A stretch of 64,000 nt of DNA from Eubacteriales bacterium (GCA_030533315.1 JAUNJL010000004.1:22398-86397); one strand, 5' to 3'. Counted from the stretch's first letter, positions 24,305 through 33,810 are shown. The notes: generated by a model not told the origin, from the letters alone. Made by a program: numbers and translations.

Positions 24305-25102
24305 ATGAAGTACCGGTCTTTTACCACAAATGAGGTGCTGAACCTGACAAAGGACGCCCTCCATCTCTACTTTCAACAGGACCTTGACACCTTTTCCCAG
24401 CTTCTGGACGAGGAGTTTGTCTGGATCGGCTCCTACGATTTTCACTATACCTCCGGAAAGGACGTGTTTCTCCACGTCAGCCGGATGGAGCCGGAGAAGC
24501 CACCCGCCAGGATCACCCAGGAGGAATACCATCTTCTGGTGCACAGCGGCTATCTGTGGGTCGTTTACGGCCGCTTTGCCGCCCTTGCCTGGCAGGAGGG
24601 GGAGGTGCCGGACCACAGGCGTATGCGGATCACCCTGGTGTGGCGGCAGGAAAAAAATGACCTGCGGCTCCTCCATGTCAACTGCTCCCCGTCTGCGGAC
24701 GCCCCCATGGATTTCATCCCCTCCATCCGCACCCCCAGTGAGGAGGAGATCCAATGGTACCAGTACATCCGGCAGGCGGCAGGCGGCGAAGGGGAAGGTG
24801 CGCTGATACGGGATCTGGAGGGGAGTATCCACTGCCTCACCCCGGAGGAGATCCTCTATGTGAACACCAGGGACAAAACCTCGGCCATCTGCACCAGAAG
24901 CGGCAGCTTTCTCACCCACCGTTCCCTGACCCAGCTTTCCCTTGAGCTTCCCCAGCTGATCCAGGTACACAAAAGCTGGCTGGTCAACCCGGCCTACGTC
25001 TCCAGCATCCGGCGCTACACCGTCACCCTGACCCAGGGAACCCAGGTTCCCGTGGGAAAGAACCGGTATAATGACGTCAGGGAACGCCTGTCCCGCCGCT
25101 GA
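24305..25102 (+). CDS. SnoaL-like domain fused to LytTR DNA-binding domain
   Basis: A 265-residue protein. Residues about 5-140 resemble SnoaL/ketosteroid-isomerase-like sensor domains (LHLYFQQDLDTFSQLLDEEFVWIGS). Residues about 165-265 are a LytTR domain (EILYVNTRDKTSAICTRSG, LIQVHKSWLVNPAYVSSIRR, VPVGKNRYNDVRERL). It lacks a receiver domain, so it is a one-component regulator sensing something through its N-terminal pocket; the ligand is unknown. A promoter precedes it and a strong terminator follows. The regulated gene cannot be identified here, and the nearby genes on the minus strand are housekeeping genes. Confidence 0.85.
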   Translation: MKYRSFTTNEVLNLTKDALHLYFQQDLDTFSQLLDEEFVWIGSYDFHYTSGKDVFLHVSRMEPEKPPARITQEEYHLLVHSGYLWVVYGRFAALAWQEGEVPDHRRMRITLVWRQEKNDLRLLHVNCSPSADAPMDFIPSIRTPSEEEIQWYQYIRQAAGGEGEGALIRDLEGSIHCLTPEEILYVNTRDKTSAICTRSGSFLTHRSLTQLSLELPQLIQVHKSWLVNPAYVSSIRRYTVTLTQGTQVPVGKNRYNDVRERLSRR

Positions 25103-25105
25103 GCG

Positions 25106-25165
25106 AAAGGAGAGGCGCCGTCACTTCCCCTCCCTGGAACGGGAAGTGCGGCGCCCCTCCTTTTT
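25106..25165. terminator. terminator between convergent genes
   Basis: A long stem, GGCGCCG-type, pairs about 25112-25129 with 25141-25157, and a T run follows on the plus strand. On the minus strand it would also serve the LRR protein gene that ends at 25184. Confidence 0.88.
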
Positions 25166-25183
25166 CATTTCACGGCAAAAGCC

Positions 25184-26719
25184 CTATCTCACAACGGCCG
25201 AGGCCTTTTTGCTCCAGGGGCCGTACACCCTTTTTCTCATGGAGTCCAGGCAGTAGCCCCTGACCTGCACGTAATATTTCTTTCCTGATTTCAGCCGGGA
25301 GATATTTCGGGAGGTATGGCCGGTCAAAATGGTCTTGCCCGGCTTCATGGAAGGCTTCTGGCTGACCCGTATCTGATATCTCACGGCGCCGGAAACCTTC
25401 CTGATCTTCACTCGCAGCTTTCCCTTGGACCCGGACCTCACCACCGGTTTTTTGCAGGCCTTCAAAGCGGCCTTCTTCCAGTGGGCGTAAAGGGTAAAGT
25501 CCCCTGGGAAGGTGATCCGGTCTCCCCCGCTGACCTTGTAGCCTCCCTCCGGCAGAGTATACCAGCCGGCAAACAGATAGCCCCGCCTTTTTGCCTCAGG
25601 CAGGCTTCTATAGAAGCTCTCCGTCCTTACCACCCGGGAAGCATTTCCCACCGTTCCCCCGTTGGGGTCAAGGGTCATGGTCACCTCATACTGGCGGTAA
25701 AGAAGCGTGTACCGCCCGGGGGTCTTCCACACGTAGGCCTCCGTGGTGGTACCCCTGTCCGCCGTCAGGTAGGATCCAGCGGCAAAGGCCTCGTCCTCCA
25801 GAGCCACGGTGGGAGACAACACGTTGATGTTTGCGACGGAAAAGGCCTTTGACTGGATGATCTGCACACTCCTTGGTATCTCCACCTCCCGTAGGGTGCC
25901 GATCAAAAAAGCGCCGCTTCCCACCAGGGTGACTCCCTCCGGCAGGATCACGGAGGTGAGCCCCGTGTTGGCAAACGCATGGGATCCGATGACGGAAAGC
26001 CCGGGATGGAAGGTGCAGGCGGCCAGGGAACCATTGTCCCGAAAAGCCCCCTCCTTGATCTCCTTCACCGTCCCGGGAATGTCCACGGATGTCAGGCTGG
26101 TGCCGGAAAAGGCCTCCTTTCCGATCACCCCCAGGCCAGGATTCAGAACGCAGGAGGTAAGGGCCGAATCCTGGAAGAGCCCCTCCCCGATCTCCTTCAC
26201 CGTTCCCGGGATGTTGATGGTCTCCAGCTTCGTGTCCCCGAAGGCCCGGGCTCCTATGATCTCCACGCCCGGGCTAATGGTACAGCTGATAAGGCCGCTG
26301 TACTGAAAGGCCTCGTATCGGATCTCCCTGACCGTCCCCGGGATGTAAATGTCCGTCAGTCCCTCCGCATAGGCGAAGGAGCGCTTTCCGATGGTATGTA
26401 CGTCCTTTCCGATGGTCACCTTCTGCAAAAGGTCAAACCCAGAATAAAAAGCGTAATCTCCGATGGTGGTCACACCCTCCTGGATCACCACCTCCTTGAT
26501 CTGCTCCTGGTAAGGGCCGAAATACTCCCTGCTGGGATTGTTCCACATGGGGCCCTTTCCGCTGATCACCAGAAGTCCCGTTTCCGTGTCCAGGGTGCCC
26601 GTCACCTTTTTGCCGCAGGGGATCTCCTTTCGCTCCGCCCTGGCCTCACAGGGGAGCAGCGCCGCCAAAAATAAGGCCAGCAGGCATCCCTTTAAGATCC
26701 TCCCGTATATTTTTTTCAT
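25184..26719 (-). CDS. secreted leucine-rich repeat (BspA-type) protein
   Basis: A 511-residue surface protein. A signal peptide covers about residues 1-26. Residues about 60-300 are BspA-type leucine-rich repeats (IPGTVKEIGEGLFQDSAL, LNPGLGVIGKEAFSGTSL). Residues about 340-410 are a Listeria-type B repeat (MTLDPNGGTVGN, RGYLFAGWYTLPEGG, FTLYAHWKK). The C-terminal part is a fibronectin-III-like domain. Such proteins bind host or bacterial surfaces; the partner is unknown. There is no sortase motif. The ATG at 26719 has AGGAGG 8 bp upstream. It follows the TraX-like gene by 18 bp in one operon. Confidence 0.88.
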   Translation of the reverse strand: MKKIYGRILKGCLLALFLAALLPCEARAERKEIPCGKKVTGTLDTETGLLVISGKGPMWNNPSREYFGPYQEQIKEVVIQEGVTTIGDYAFYSGFDLLQKVTIGKDVHTIGKRSFAYAEGLTDIYIPGTVREIRYEAFQYSGLISCTISPGVEIIGARAFGDTKLETINIPGTVKEIGEGLFQDSALTSCVLNPGLGVIGKEAFSGTSLTSVDIPGTVKEIKEGAFRDNGSLAACTFHPGLSVIGSHAFANTGLTSVILPEGVTLVGSGAFLIGTLREVEIPRSVQIIQSKAFSVANINVLSPTVALEDEAFAAGSYLTADRGTTTEAYVWKTPGRYTLLYRQYEVTMTLDPNGGTVGNASRVVRTESFYRSLPEAKRRGYLFAGWYTLPEGGYKVSGGDRITFPGDFTLYAHWKKAALKACKKPVVRSGSKGKLRVKIRKVSGAVRYQIRVSQKPSMKPGKTILTGHTSRNISRLKSGKKYYVQVRGYCLDSMRKRVYGPWSKKASAVVR

Positions 26720-26737
26720 GATCATCTCCTCCTTTCG

Positions 26738-27481
26738 TCATGCTCCTATCAGCAGCCTGCGAAGACCATAAAGCACCAGGATATGCAGGGGATAAAAGGC
26801 GTAAAAGAAATACTTGGCCCATTTTCCCCGGATGAATCCCCGCTTTCCATTGTAAAGATTGATGGACAGAAACGCCGTGCAGGCCTTCCACTCATAAAGA
26901 AGCCAGGAGGTTCCCACCACGGCCTGGGCCGGCCTCTGATCTCTCAGCGTGTACATGATCAGCAGGAACACGTAGCCCCGGTAGCTGTAGTCCGCCCCCA
27001 GATGCCAGGCGGCCGCATACAGAAGGATGATGGAAAGAAGGGATAGAACCGGCCTTTCCGAAAAATATTCCATGGCACAAAAAGCCAGATACCCTAAAAA
27101 CAGGGTAAAAAACACATTTTGCTTATCTGGATAAAAAAGGGTGCCGTTCTGGGCCAGGTTCCAGGGGATCTCGGAGATACAGGCAAACAAAAGCAGGTTC
27201 CGCCCGTATTTCACCCGGCTGTGAGTGTGGAGAAAGCCCTCCGTCAGAAGAAAGCAAAAGATGGGAAAGGCACATCGCCCGGTATCCCGCATGATGCGGT
27301 ACAGAGAATAAGGATTCCCTCCAATATAGAACAGGGGCGTCATCGTCTGCGGCACATATCGAAGCAGAAAGGCCGCCCCGTGGTCCACCAGCATGATCAC
27401 CATGGCAATGACCTTCAAGGCGCTCCCGCTGAATATCTGCCATCTCTGGGGAAAAATGGATTTTGGTCTTGTCTCAGGCAT
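26738..27481 (-). CDS. TraX family integral membrane protein
   Basis: A 247-residue protein with about eight membrane segments, of the TraX family (SALKVIAMVIMLVDHGAAF, TGRCAFPIFCFLLTEGFLHT, YPLHILVLYGLRRL). TraX of F plasmids acetylates pilin; chromosomal relatives in gut Firmicutes have no proven role and may acylate surface molecules. I chose the ATG at 27481 because GAGG lies 9 bp upstream; an ATG at 27505 has no ribosome site. It precedes the LRR protein by 18 bp. Confidence 0.85.
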   Translation of the reverse strand: MPETRPKSIFPQRWQIFSGSALKVIAMVIMLVDHGAAFLLRYVPQTMTPLFYIGGNPYSLYRIMRDTGRCAFPIFCFLLTEGFLHTHSRVKYGRNLLLFACISEIPWNLAQNGTLFYPDKQNVFFTLFLGYLAFCAMEYFSERPVLSLLSIILLYAAAWHLGADYSYRGYVFLLIMYTLRDQRPAQAVVGTSWLLYEWKACTAFLSINLYNGKRGFIRGKWAKYFFYAFYPLHILVLYGLRRLLIGA

Positions 27482-27881
27482 AAGCAGATTCCTCTTGTTT
27501 TTCATGATATTTGTTTCGCTGCATGATCTATCCTATTATCGTAACACATCTGGGAAAGGAAGTCTATTCTTTTACAAAACTTCGGTCAGCAGCCCAGGCT
27601 GCCCGCAGCGGAGCCAGGATCATTCCAGCACCTCTTTTCCAGGCAGGCAAAGGGGTTCTGGAATTGCCCCGGGACAAACAGTCTGTGACAGGAACGAAAT
27701 GTGGGTGAAACCGGAGCGGGCGGCAATGGATTTTTTACAAAATATGACTGGACGAATCGGGGATTTTGTGAGAGAATGTAGGCAGGTTGTTAGGCATTTA
27801 ACAACACCACGGGCAACTGTTCCGGTCCTGGGGCTGTGGACGGAGGCTGCATAAGTCATCAAAACTGAAAGGAGTCTTAAA
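27482..27881. other. non-coding gap with hairpin
   Basis: About 400 bp with no supported gene, between the divergent TraX and NifU-like genes. It includes a 7-bp hairpin, GTTGTTA with TAACAAC (27786-27805), about 75 bp upstream of the NifU-like start. No clear promoter or riboswitch could be identified. Confidence 0.5.
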
Positions 27882-28574
27882 ATGATTTACACGAAGGAAG
27901 TTGAAAATATGTGTCCTGTTGCAAAGGGCGCAAAACATGAGCCTGCTCCGATTCCTGAGGAAGGAAAATGGGTTCATTCCAAGAAAATCGAAGATATTTC
28001 AGGTTTTACCCACGGTATTGGCTGGTGTGCTCCTCAGCAGGGCGCATGTAAGCTGTCTTTGAACGTAAAGGAAGGCATCATCGAGGAAGCCCTCGTTGAG
28101 ACCATCGGATGCTCCGGTATGACACATTCCGCAGCCATGGCTGCAGAGATCCTTCAGGGCAAGACCATTCTGGAGGCGCTGAACACGGACCTGGTGTGCG
28201 ACGCCATCAACACGGCCATGAGAGAGCTGTTCCTTCAGATCGTATACGGACGTACACAGAGCGCCTTCTCCGATGACGGACTTGCCATCGGCGCCGGTCT
28301 TGAGGACCTCGGAAAAGGACTTCGTTCCCAGGTTGGTACCATGTACGCCACCAAAGAAAAGGGTGTTCGTTATCTGGAAATGGCAGAGGGCTACGTGACA
28401 GGCATCGCCCTTGATGAAAACGACGAGGTGATCGGTTATCAGTTTGTTTCTCTTGGAAAAATGACAGATTTCATCAAAAAAGGCGACGATCCCAACACCG
28501 CCTGGGAAAAGGCGAAAGGCCAGTATGGCCGCGTGGCGGATGCTGTTAAGATCATCGACCCAAGAGTAGAGTAA
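27882..28574 (+). CDS. NifU-like iron-sulfur scaffold paired with GGGtGRT protein
   Basis: A 230-residue protein with an NifU/IscU-like core. Cysteines at 11, 49, 57, 78 and 107 lie in MCPVAKG, IGWCAPQQGACK, TIGCSGMTHS and LVCDAIN. AAAGGAG precedes the ATG. Codon use (GGT, CGT, GTT) differs from most neighbours and suggests high expression. It is followed 26 bp later by the GGGtGRT protein, a pairing conserved in anaerobic Firmicutes. Iron-sulfur scaffold activity is inferred from the fold; the client is unknown. Confidence 0.85.
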   Translation: MIYTKEVENMCPVAKGAKHEPAPIPEEGKWVHSKKIEDISGFTHGIGWCAPQQGACKLSLNVKEGIIEEALVETIGCSGMTHSAAMAAEILQGKTILEALNTDLVCDAINTAMRELFLQIVYGRTQSAFSDDGLAIGAGLEDLGKGLRSQVGTMYATKEKGVRYLEMAEGYVTGIALDENDEVIGYQFVSLGKMTDFIKKGDDPNTAWEKAKGQYGRVADAVKIIDPRVE

Positions 28575-28600
28575 TCGGTACGAAAGGAGACGAACATAAA

Positions 28601-29611
28601 ATGGCATTATTTGAAGGATATGAGAGAAGGATTGACAAGATCAATTCCGTGTTAAATACTTATGGGATCAGCTCCATCGAGGAAGCTGAGAAGATCACCA
28701 AGGACGCTGGCCTGGATGTTTACGAGCAGGTAAAAAAGATCCAGCCCATCTGTTTTGAGAATGCCTGCTGGGCGTACACCGCAGGCGCAGCCATCGCCAT
28801 CAAAAAGGGCTGCAGAAAAGCCGCTGACGCTGCCGCAGCCATCGGCGAGGGCCTTCAGGCCTTCTGTATCCCCGGATCCGTTGCCGACCACAGAAAAGTG
28901 GGTCTGGGACACGGAAACCTGGGCAAGATGCTTCTGGAGGAGGAGACGGAGTGCTTCTGCTTCCTGGCTGGACATGAGTCCTTCGCAGCCGCTGAGGGCG
29001 CCATCGGTATCGCAGAGAAGGCCAACAAGGTCCGCCAGAAGCCTCTCCGCGTAATCCTGAACGGTCTTGGAAAGGATGCCGCCCAGATCATTTCCCGTAT
29101 CAACGGCTTTACCTTCGTGGAGACAAAATACGATTACAAGGAAGCAAAGTTAAACGTGGTTTATGAGAAGCCATACTCCACCGGACTTCGCGCCACCGTA
29201 AAATGCTACGGCGCTGACGACGTTCAGGAGGGCGTTGCCATCATGCACCACGAGAACGTCGGCGTGTCCATCACCGGAAACTCCACCAACCCCACCCGTT
29301 TCCAGCACCCAGTGGCCGGCACCTACAAAAAAGAGTGCGTGGAGCTTGGAAAGAAATACTTCTCCGTTGCCTCCGGCGGCGGTACAGGACGTACCCTTCA
29401 CCCGGACAACATGGCAGCAGGTCCCGCTTCCTACGGCATGACCGATACCCTGGGACGTATGCACTCTGACGCACAGTTCGCAGGCTCCTCCTCCGTACCG
29501 GCTCACGTAGAGATGATGGGCCTCATCGGCATGGGCAACAACCCCATGGTAGGAGCTACCGTAGCCGTGGCCGTTTCTATCGAAGAGGCAGCTAAGGCCG
29601 GCAAGTTCTGA
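28601..29611 (+). CDS. GGGtGRT protein
   Basis: A 336-residue protein of the GGGtGRT family, named for the motif in ASGGGTGRTLHPDN near residue 266. Cysteines include C51, C57 and C71. The family has no known biochemical role but nearly always accompanies the NifU-like gene upstream. Translational signals are strong (AAAGGAG) and codon use suggests high expression. A hairpin terminator follows. A metal or redox role is plausible but unproven. Confidence 0.9.
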   Translation: MALFEGYERRIDKINSVLNTYGISSIEEAEKITKDAGLDVYEQVKKIQPICFENACWAYTAGAAIAIKKGCRKAADAAAAIGEGLQAFCIPGSVADHRKVGLGHGNLGKMLLEEETECFCFLAGHESFAAAEGAIGIAEKANKVRQKPLRVILNGLGKDAAQIISRINGFTFVETKYDYKEAKLNVVYEKPYSTGLRATVKCYGADDVQEGVAIMHHENVGVSITGNSTNPTRFQHPVAGTYKKECVELGKKYFSVASGGGTGRTLHPDNMAAGPASYGMTDTLGRMHSDAQFAGSSSVPAHVEMMGLIGMGNNPMVGATVAVAVSIEEAAKAGKF

Positions 29612-29637
29612 GAACCTCTGAATATTCCGTGAAGCCA

Positions 29638-29678
29638 ATGGCTCCCGCCGACGTAAGGGTCGGCGGGAGCCATTTTTT
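29638..29678 (+). terminator. terminator after GGGtGRT gene
   Basis: A perfect 13-bp stem, GGCTCCCGCCGAC (29640-29652) with its complement (29659-29671), a 6-nt loop, then ATTTTTTC. The 100 bp to the convergent regulator gene hold nothing else clear. Confidence 0.94.
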
Positions 29679-29774
29679 CATGCGCTGCACCGGCGATGGG
29701 CCGGGCAGCAGACTTCTTTTATTTCCCTTTCTCTTTTCGGGCTGCTGCCCGATCTCTGGGGGTACCTGGATCTT

Positions 29775-30509
29775 TCATATCCTGGTGTTTCTGTATTCGT
29801 TGGCGGAGATCCCTTCGATCCTCTTAAAGACTCTGGAAAAATGAGCCACGTCGGCAAAACCCACCAGCTCTGATATATCCGCGATACGCAGGGAGCCCTC
29901 CCTCAAAAGCTCCCTGGCATGGCGGATGCGGATCTGGTTTAATATCTCGGAAAAGTTTTTACCCTCTGCCCTGTTGAGAAGCTTGCTCAGGTGCCATTGG
30001 CTCACGTAGGTCTTTTCTGCCACCGTGGCCAGACTCAGCTTTTCCCTGTAATGCTCCTCCATGTACTGAAGGGCGTTCTTCACAATAAAGCTGCCGGCGC
30101 TTCCCTCCTGCATCTCCTCCCTGGGGATGTTCAGAGCCGCCAGCCGGTCCGTCATCACCTTCAGGGCCTCCTGGATCTCCTCCAGCCGGGAGGGCTTCAA
30201 AAGAAACCTGGCCACCCCAAGGCGGATGGCCTCCTGACAGAAATCAAAGTCCCGGTAGCCCGTCAGGATGCTGATCTGCATATGGGGAAATTCCGATTTC
30301 AGAGCCGCCACCATGGCAAGGCCCGTCATTCCCGGCATGGCAATGTCTGTGATGAGGATGTCCGGCTTTTCCCTCCGAATGGCCTCCAGCCCCTCCTTTC
30401 CATTGTACGCACAGCCACAGACACAGCAGCCGTACTTCTCCCAGGACACCATCCTGGTCAGTCCCTCCACGATAATTGGTTCATCATCAATGATCATCAC
30501 CCGATACAT
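29775..30509 (-). CDS. response regulator, AraC-type output (YesN-like)
   Basis: A 244-residue regulator. The receiver domain (1-120) has the phospho-acceptor at D55 in ILITDIAMPGM. The C-terminal AraC helix-turn-helix spans about residues 150-244 (LATVAEKTYVSQWHLSKLLN). I chose the ATG at 30509 because GGGAGG lies 6 bp upstream. It is downstream of the sugar permease genes, and its likely partner kinase is at 33977. Activation of the solute-binding protein promoter is the expected job. Confidence 0.93.
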   Translation of the reverse strand: MYRVMIIDDEPIIVEGLTRMVSWEKYGCCVCGCAYNGKEGLEAIRREKPDILITDIAMPGMTGLAMVAALKSEFPHMQISILTGYRDFDFCQEAIRLGVARFLLKPSRLEEIQEALKVMTDRLAALNIPREEMQEGSAGSFIVKNALQYMEEHYREKLSLATVAEKTYVSQWHLSKLLNRAEGKNFSEILNQIRIRHARELLREGSLRIADISELVGFADVAHFSRVFKRIEGISANEYRNTRI

Positions 30510-30573
30510 AGCTGTCCTCCCTTGATCCTTACCCCCTGCATCGACCAATCAAAACACCGGCGTCTCCGCCTGG

Positions 30574-31425
30574 TCAGCCCTTCACGGCTCCCGCCGTCAT
30601 GCCTTTAATGATGTATTTCTGAAGACAGATGTACACCACCAGAAGGGGAACCACCACCATGGTCACCACGGCGGCCATCAGCCCATAATCCGTCCCCTCC
30701 TTTGAGGAGATCTCCAGCAAAAGCCTAGTGATGGCCCACTCGTCCCTGTTTCTCAGGAAAAACTGCTGGGTGAACAGGTCGTTGTAGCTCCACAAAAAGC
30801 TGAATATCCCCACCGTGGCAAAGGAGGGCTTCGTCAAAGGCATGACCACCTTGGTGAAGATCTGCCTGGTATTGCAGCCCTCCATAAAGGCCGCCTCCTC
30901 CAGCTCGATGGGAAGGCTTCGGATGTAGCCCGTGAGCACCACGATGGCAAAGGCCATATTTCCCGCCGTCTGGGGCAGAAGGATCGCCAGAAGGGACAGC
31001 CACGTCCTGCCGGAGCCGGCGATCCCCCAGGCCCGTTCCATGCGAAAGACGGGGATGATGGTGGAAAACACCGGAAACATCATGGCGGCGATCACCAGGC
31101 TGTACAGAAGGGCGTTCACCTTCATCTGGTATCTCACCAGGGCAAAGGAGGCCATTCCCGCCAGCAGGATCACCAGCACCGCCACAGATCCAGAGATCAG
31201 GATGCTGTTCCGGTATGCCCCCAGGATATCCAGCTTGTCAAAGGCCGCCCTGTAATTATCCAGGGTAAACAGACTTCCCAGAGGAAAGGAAAAGGCATCG
31301 GACATGATCTGCTTTTTGTCTTTAAAGGAATTTTGGATTACCCAGAAAATAGGGTAGATCGTGGTGACCGCCCACAAAACGAGAAAGAAATAAATCCCCC
31401 AAAGACCTTTTTTATTTTTTTTCAT
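30574..31425 (-). CDS. sugar ABC transporter permease (MalG type)
   Basis: A 283-residue membrane protein with six helices and the EAA-type loop ELEEAAFMEGCNTRQIFTKVVMPL that contacts the ATPase. GGGGGAG precedes the ATG. It pairs with the permease gene 15 bp upstream. The ATPase for this transporter is not in the window, so a shared MsmK-like ATPase encoded elsewhere is likely. Confidence 0.92.
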   Translation of the reverse strand: MKKNKKGLWGIYFFLVLWAVTTIYPIFWVIQNSFKDKKQIMSDAFSFPLGSLFTLDNYRAAFDKLDILGAYRNSILISGSVAVLVILLAGMASFALVRYQMKVNALLYSLVIAAMMFPVFSTIIPVFRMERAWGIAGSGRTWLSLLAILLPQTAGNMAFAIVVLTGYIRSLPIELEEAAFMEGCNTRQIFTKVVMPLTKPSFATVGIFSFLWSYNDLFTQQFFLRNRDEWAITRLLLEISSKEGTDYGLMAAVVTMVVVPLLVVYICLQKYIIKGMTAGAVKG

Positions 31426-31440
31426 GGCATCGCTCCCCCT

Positions 31441-32304
31441 TTAATAATCCTTTTCCCGGAAAACCAGGTTTACCACCTTTGACAGCAGCACGCCCAGCAC
31501 CACGATCACCAGGGCGATGGCCGAGCCGTAATCAATGTCCGGCGCCTGCATGGTCTTGTAGTACATATAGGTTCCCGTCAGCCACGTTTTTCCCAGGGGC
31601 GCTCCGTTGGGAAACATCACCCAGGGCAGGTCAAAGACCTTCAAGGCCCCCGTCACCGCCAGCACGGCGCAGGTGCAGACCACGTTGTGGAGAAGAGGCC
31701 AGGAAATATACCGGACCCTCTGCCACCGGGATGCGCCATCTATGGCCGCAGACTCATACAGCTCGTCCGGGATGTTGTTCAGCCCCGTCACCAGTATGAC
31801 AAAATAGAACCCCACATACTGCCAGACCACGGGAGCCATCATCACCGTCAGGGGATACAGCTCCTTCCAGTTCACCTTGCTTCCCGCCAGCTGGCTGAGC
31901 ATCCCCCCGTCATACTGAAAGATAAGGTTGAACAAAACTCCCAGAGCCGTTGCGGAGATCACGATGGGGAAGAAATAAACGATCCGAAAAACCTTCGCCC
32001 CCCTTTGGATGTTGTCCACCATCATGGCCAGGCAGACGGCCAGCCCCACCTCCCCAAAGAGGGTGACCAGGATCATGATCCCCGTGTTTTTCAGGGCCGT
32101 CCATATGTTTTCGTCCTGAAAAAGCTCTATGTAATTTTTGTAAACGGGGTCGTTCCATCCCTTGGGGCTCCCTCCCAGATTTCGTATTTTCAGAAAGCTG
32201 TTGAGAATGTTCTGGACAAAAGGATAGTAGAGAAACACTGCCATAAAAAGAAATGCCGGCAGGAGAAAGAAAAGAGCCGTTTTTTTATTCTTATAAATAT
32301 TCAC
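31441..32304 (-). CDS. sugar ABC transporter permease (MalF type)
   Basis: A 287-residue membrane protein with six helices. The permease loop is IPDELYESAAIDGASRWQRVRYISW. I chose a GTG start at 32304 because AAAGGAGG lies 9 bp before it; upstream in-frame starts have no ribosome site. It forms the channel with the MalG-type permease. Confidence 0.9.
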   Translation of the reverse strand: MNIYKNKKTALFFLLPAFLFMAVFLYYPFVQNILNSFLKIRNLGGSPKGWNDPVYKNYIELFQDENIWTALKNTGIMILVTLFGEVGLAVCLAMMVDNIQRGAKVFRIVYFFPIVISATALGVLFNLIFQYDGGMLSQLAGSKVNWKELYPLTVMMAPVVWQYVGFYFVILVTGLNNIPDELYESAAIDGASRWQRVRYISWPLLHNVVCTCAVLAVTGALKVFDLPWVMFPNGAPLGKTWLTGTYMYYKTMQAPDIDYGSAIALVIVVLGVLLSKVVNLVFREKDY

Positions 32305-32420
32305 CAGAAAATCCCTCCTTTTCACAGAATATCGCCTGGACCTCTCCTGGGCTTTTGTCCCAGCCAGATCCATACCGGAGCGTTTCCGCCATTGCAAAGG
32401 CCCAAAACCTCCATATGATG

Positions 32421-32450
32421 AAAAAGGCCGGGGAAGATCCTCCCCCGGCC
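32421..32450 (-). terminator. terminator/attenuator after the solute-binding protein gene
   Basis: An 8-bp GC stem (32426-32433 with 32443-32450) then five T on the minus strand. It lies between the binding protein and the permeases, a common way to make the binding protein in excess. Confidence 0.85.
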
Positions 32451-32498
32451 CGCCTGATCCGGCAGCCGCAAGGCTGTCAGAAGCCTACGGCACTGCTT

Positions 32499-33782
32499 TT
32501 ATTCTGCGTTTTCCTCTATGATCTCCAGCACCTGGCCAAGAGCGTCGGAAATCTCCGTCTTTCCTTCCATGATCTGAGGCATGTTGTCAAAGATGGGCGC
32601 TCTCTCATCCGGCGTCACAAAATCCTGAACCGCTCCCGTGATACCGGTGGTTCCCTTGATCATGGCCAGAGAATCTTTCTCCAGGGAGGTAAGGCTGCTC
32701 TCGTCGATCTCCACGCCGTTCTTCAAAGCCGTGGTGGCCGTTCCCGCAAACTGGGAAACTGTCTCGTCACTGATGAATTTTTCCACAAGGGACACGGCCG
32801 CATCCCGTTTCTCCTCATCCTCCCAGCATTTTCTGGAAATGTACCAGCCGGAGGAAAGACCGCCGATGATATCCGTCGCCTTCCGGTCTCCCTTGCCGGG
32901 AACGTAGGTCACGGTAAAGTTGTCAACATCCTCCGTGCCGTCCTTGATACCGCCCATTTTCCAGGAGCCGTCCAGATAGAATGCGGATTTTCCTTCCAGG
33001 AAGCTCTGGAACACCTCGTCAGCGGTGGCGGTGTTGGTATTTTCCGACAAAAATCCCTTGTCATACAGCTCCTGGATGTCCTCGATCCCCGCCTGCCATG
33101 CCAATCCGGCCTCGTCGTCCACCGCCTCTGGAACCGTGGCATGGGTCTTCGGCGTGCCCTGGTTGTAGATGGCAAACTCAAACCAGTAGTGCGGCTCCTT
33201 GGCCAGGGATACGGCGATGGGGGTAAAGCCAGCGTCCTTGATGGTCTGGCAGTCCGTCAGGAACTCCTCCCACGTGGTGTCCCCATCCGGGATCTCCACT
33301 CCCGCCGATTCCAGCACGACCTTGTTGCAGAACATCCCCTCCCAATAGCCATAGAAGGGAACCGCATACTGTACGCCGTCCGCCGGGGACGGAGGGATCA
33401 TGTCGTCCTTCATATTCGACGCATAATCGGGATAGGCCTCCCGGATCTCCGCGATAGAAACCACCTTTCCCGCCTCCACGAAGGGATTTGCGTCATTTCC
33501 GTTGAAGTAGAACAGAACGTCCGGCTCCGCCCCCGTCTCAAAATCTGAGATCACCCTGGCCTTGAACGTCTCATCCGAGGAAGCAGACGCGTCATCCGCA
33601 TGGTTTCCGGTCTCCTCCTCCCAGCTCTTTAAGGTTTCCTGATAAAGCTCCACATTGCTTTCATTGCCTGCAAAGGTGGTGGTCACATTCAACGTCACGC
33701 CCCCCTGGGCCAACACGGTAACAGGCATGACAGAAGCCGCTAAAGCCCCACATAACATTGTACTAAGAAATACCTTTTTCAT
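32499..33782 (-). CDS. sugar ABC transporter solute-binding protein
   Basis: A 427-residue exported protein of the carbohydrate-binding family (type 1). The signal peptide is residues 1-25, with cleavage after VLA; no lipobox cysteine is present, unlike most Gram-positive binding proteins. The body shows the usual family pattern (PDVLFYFNGNDANPFVEAGK, YAVPFYGYWEGMFCNKVVLE). Gene context with an N,N'-diacetylchitobiose phosphorylase points to GlcNAc-containing oligosaccharides; the sequence alone does not show specificity. It has its own promoter, and a 12-bp palindrome lies in its leader. Confidence 0.9.
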   Translation of the reverse strand: MKKVFLSTMLCGALAASVMPVTVLAQGGVTLNVTTTFAGNESNVELYQETLKSWEEETGNHADDASASSDETFKARVISDFETGAEPDVLFYFNGNDANPFVEAGKVVSIAEIREAYPDYASNMKDDMIPPSPADGVQYAVPFYGYWEGMFCNKVVLESAGVEIPDGDTTWEEFLTDCQTIKDAGFTPIAVSLAKEPHYWFEFAIYNQGTPKTHATVPEAVDDEAGLAWQAGIEDIQELYDKGFLSENTNTATADEVFQSFLEGKSAFYLDGSWKMGGIKDGTEDVDNFTVTYVPGKGDRKATDIIGGLSSGWYISRKCWEDEEKRDAAVSLVEKFISDETVSQFAGTATTALKNGVEIDESSLTSLEKDSLAMIKGTTGITGAVQDFVTPDERAPIFDNMPQIMEGKTEISDALGQVLEIIEENAE

Positions 33783-33810
33783 AGAAATATCCTCCTGGTC
33801 TTCATTTCAG

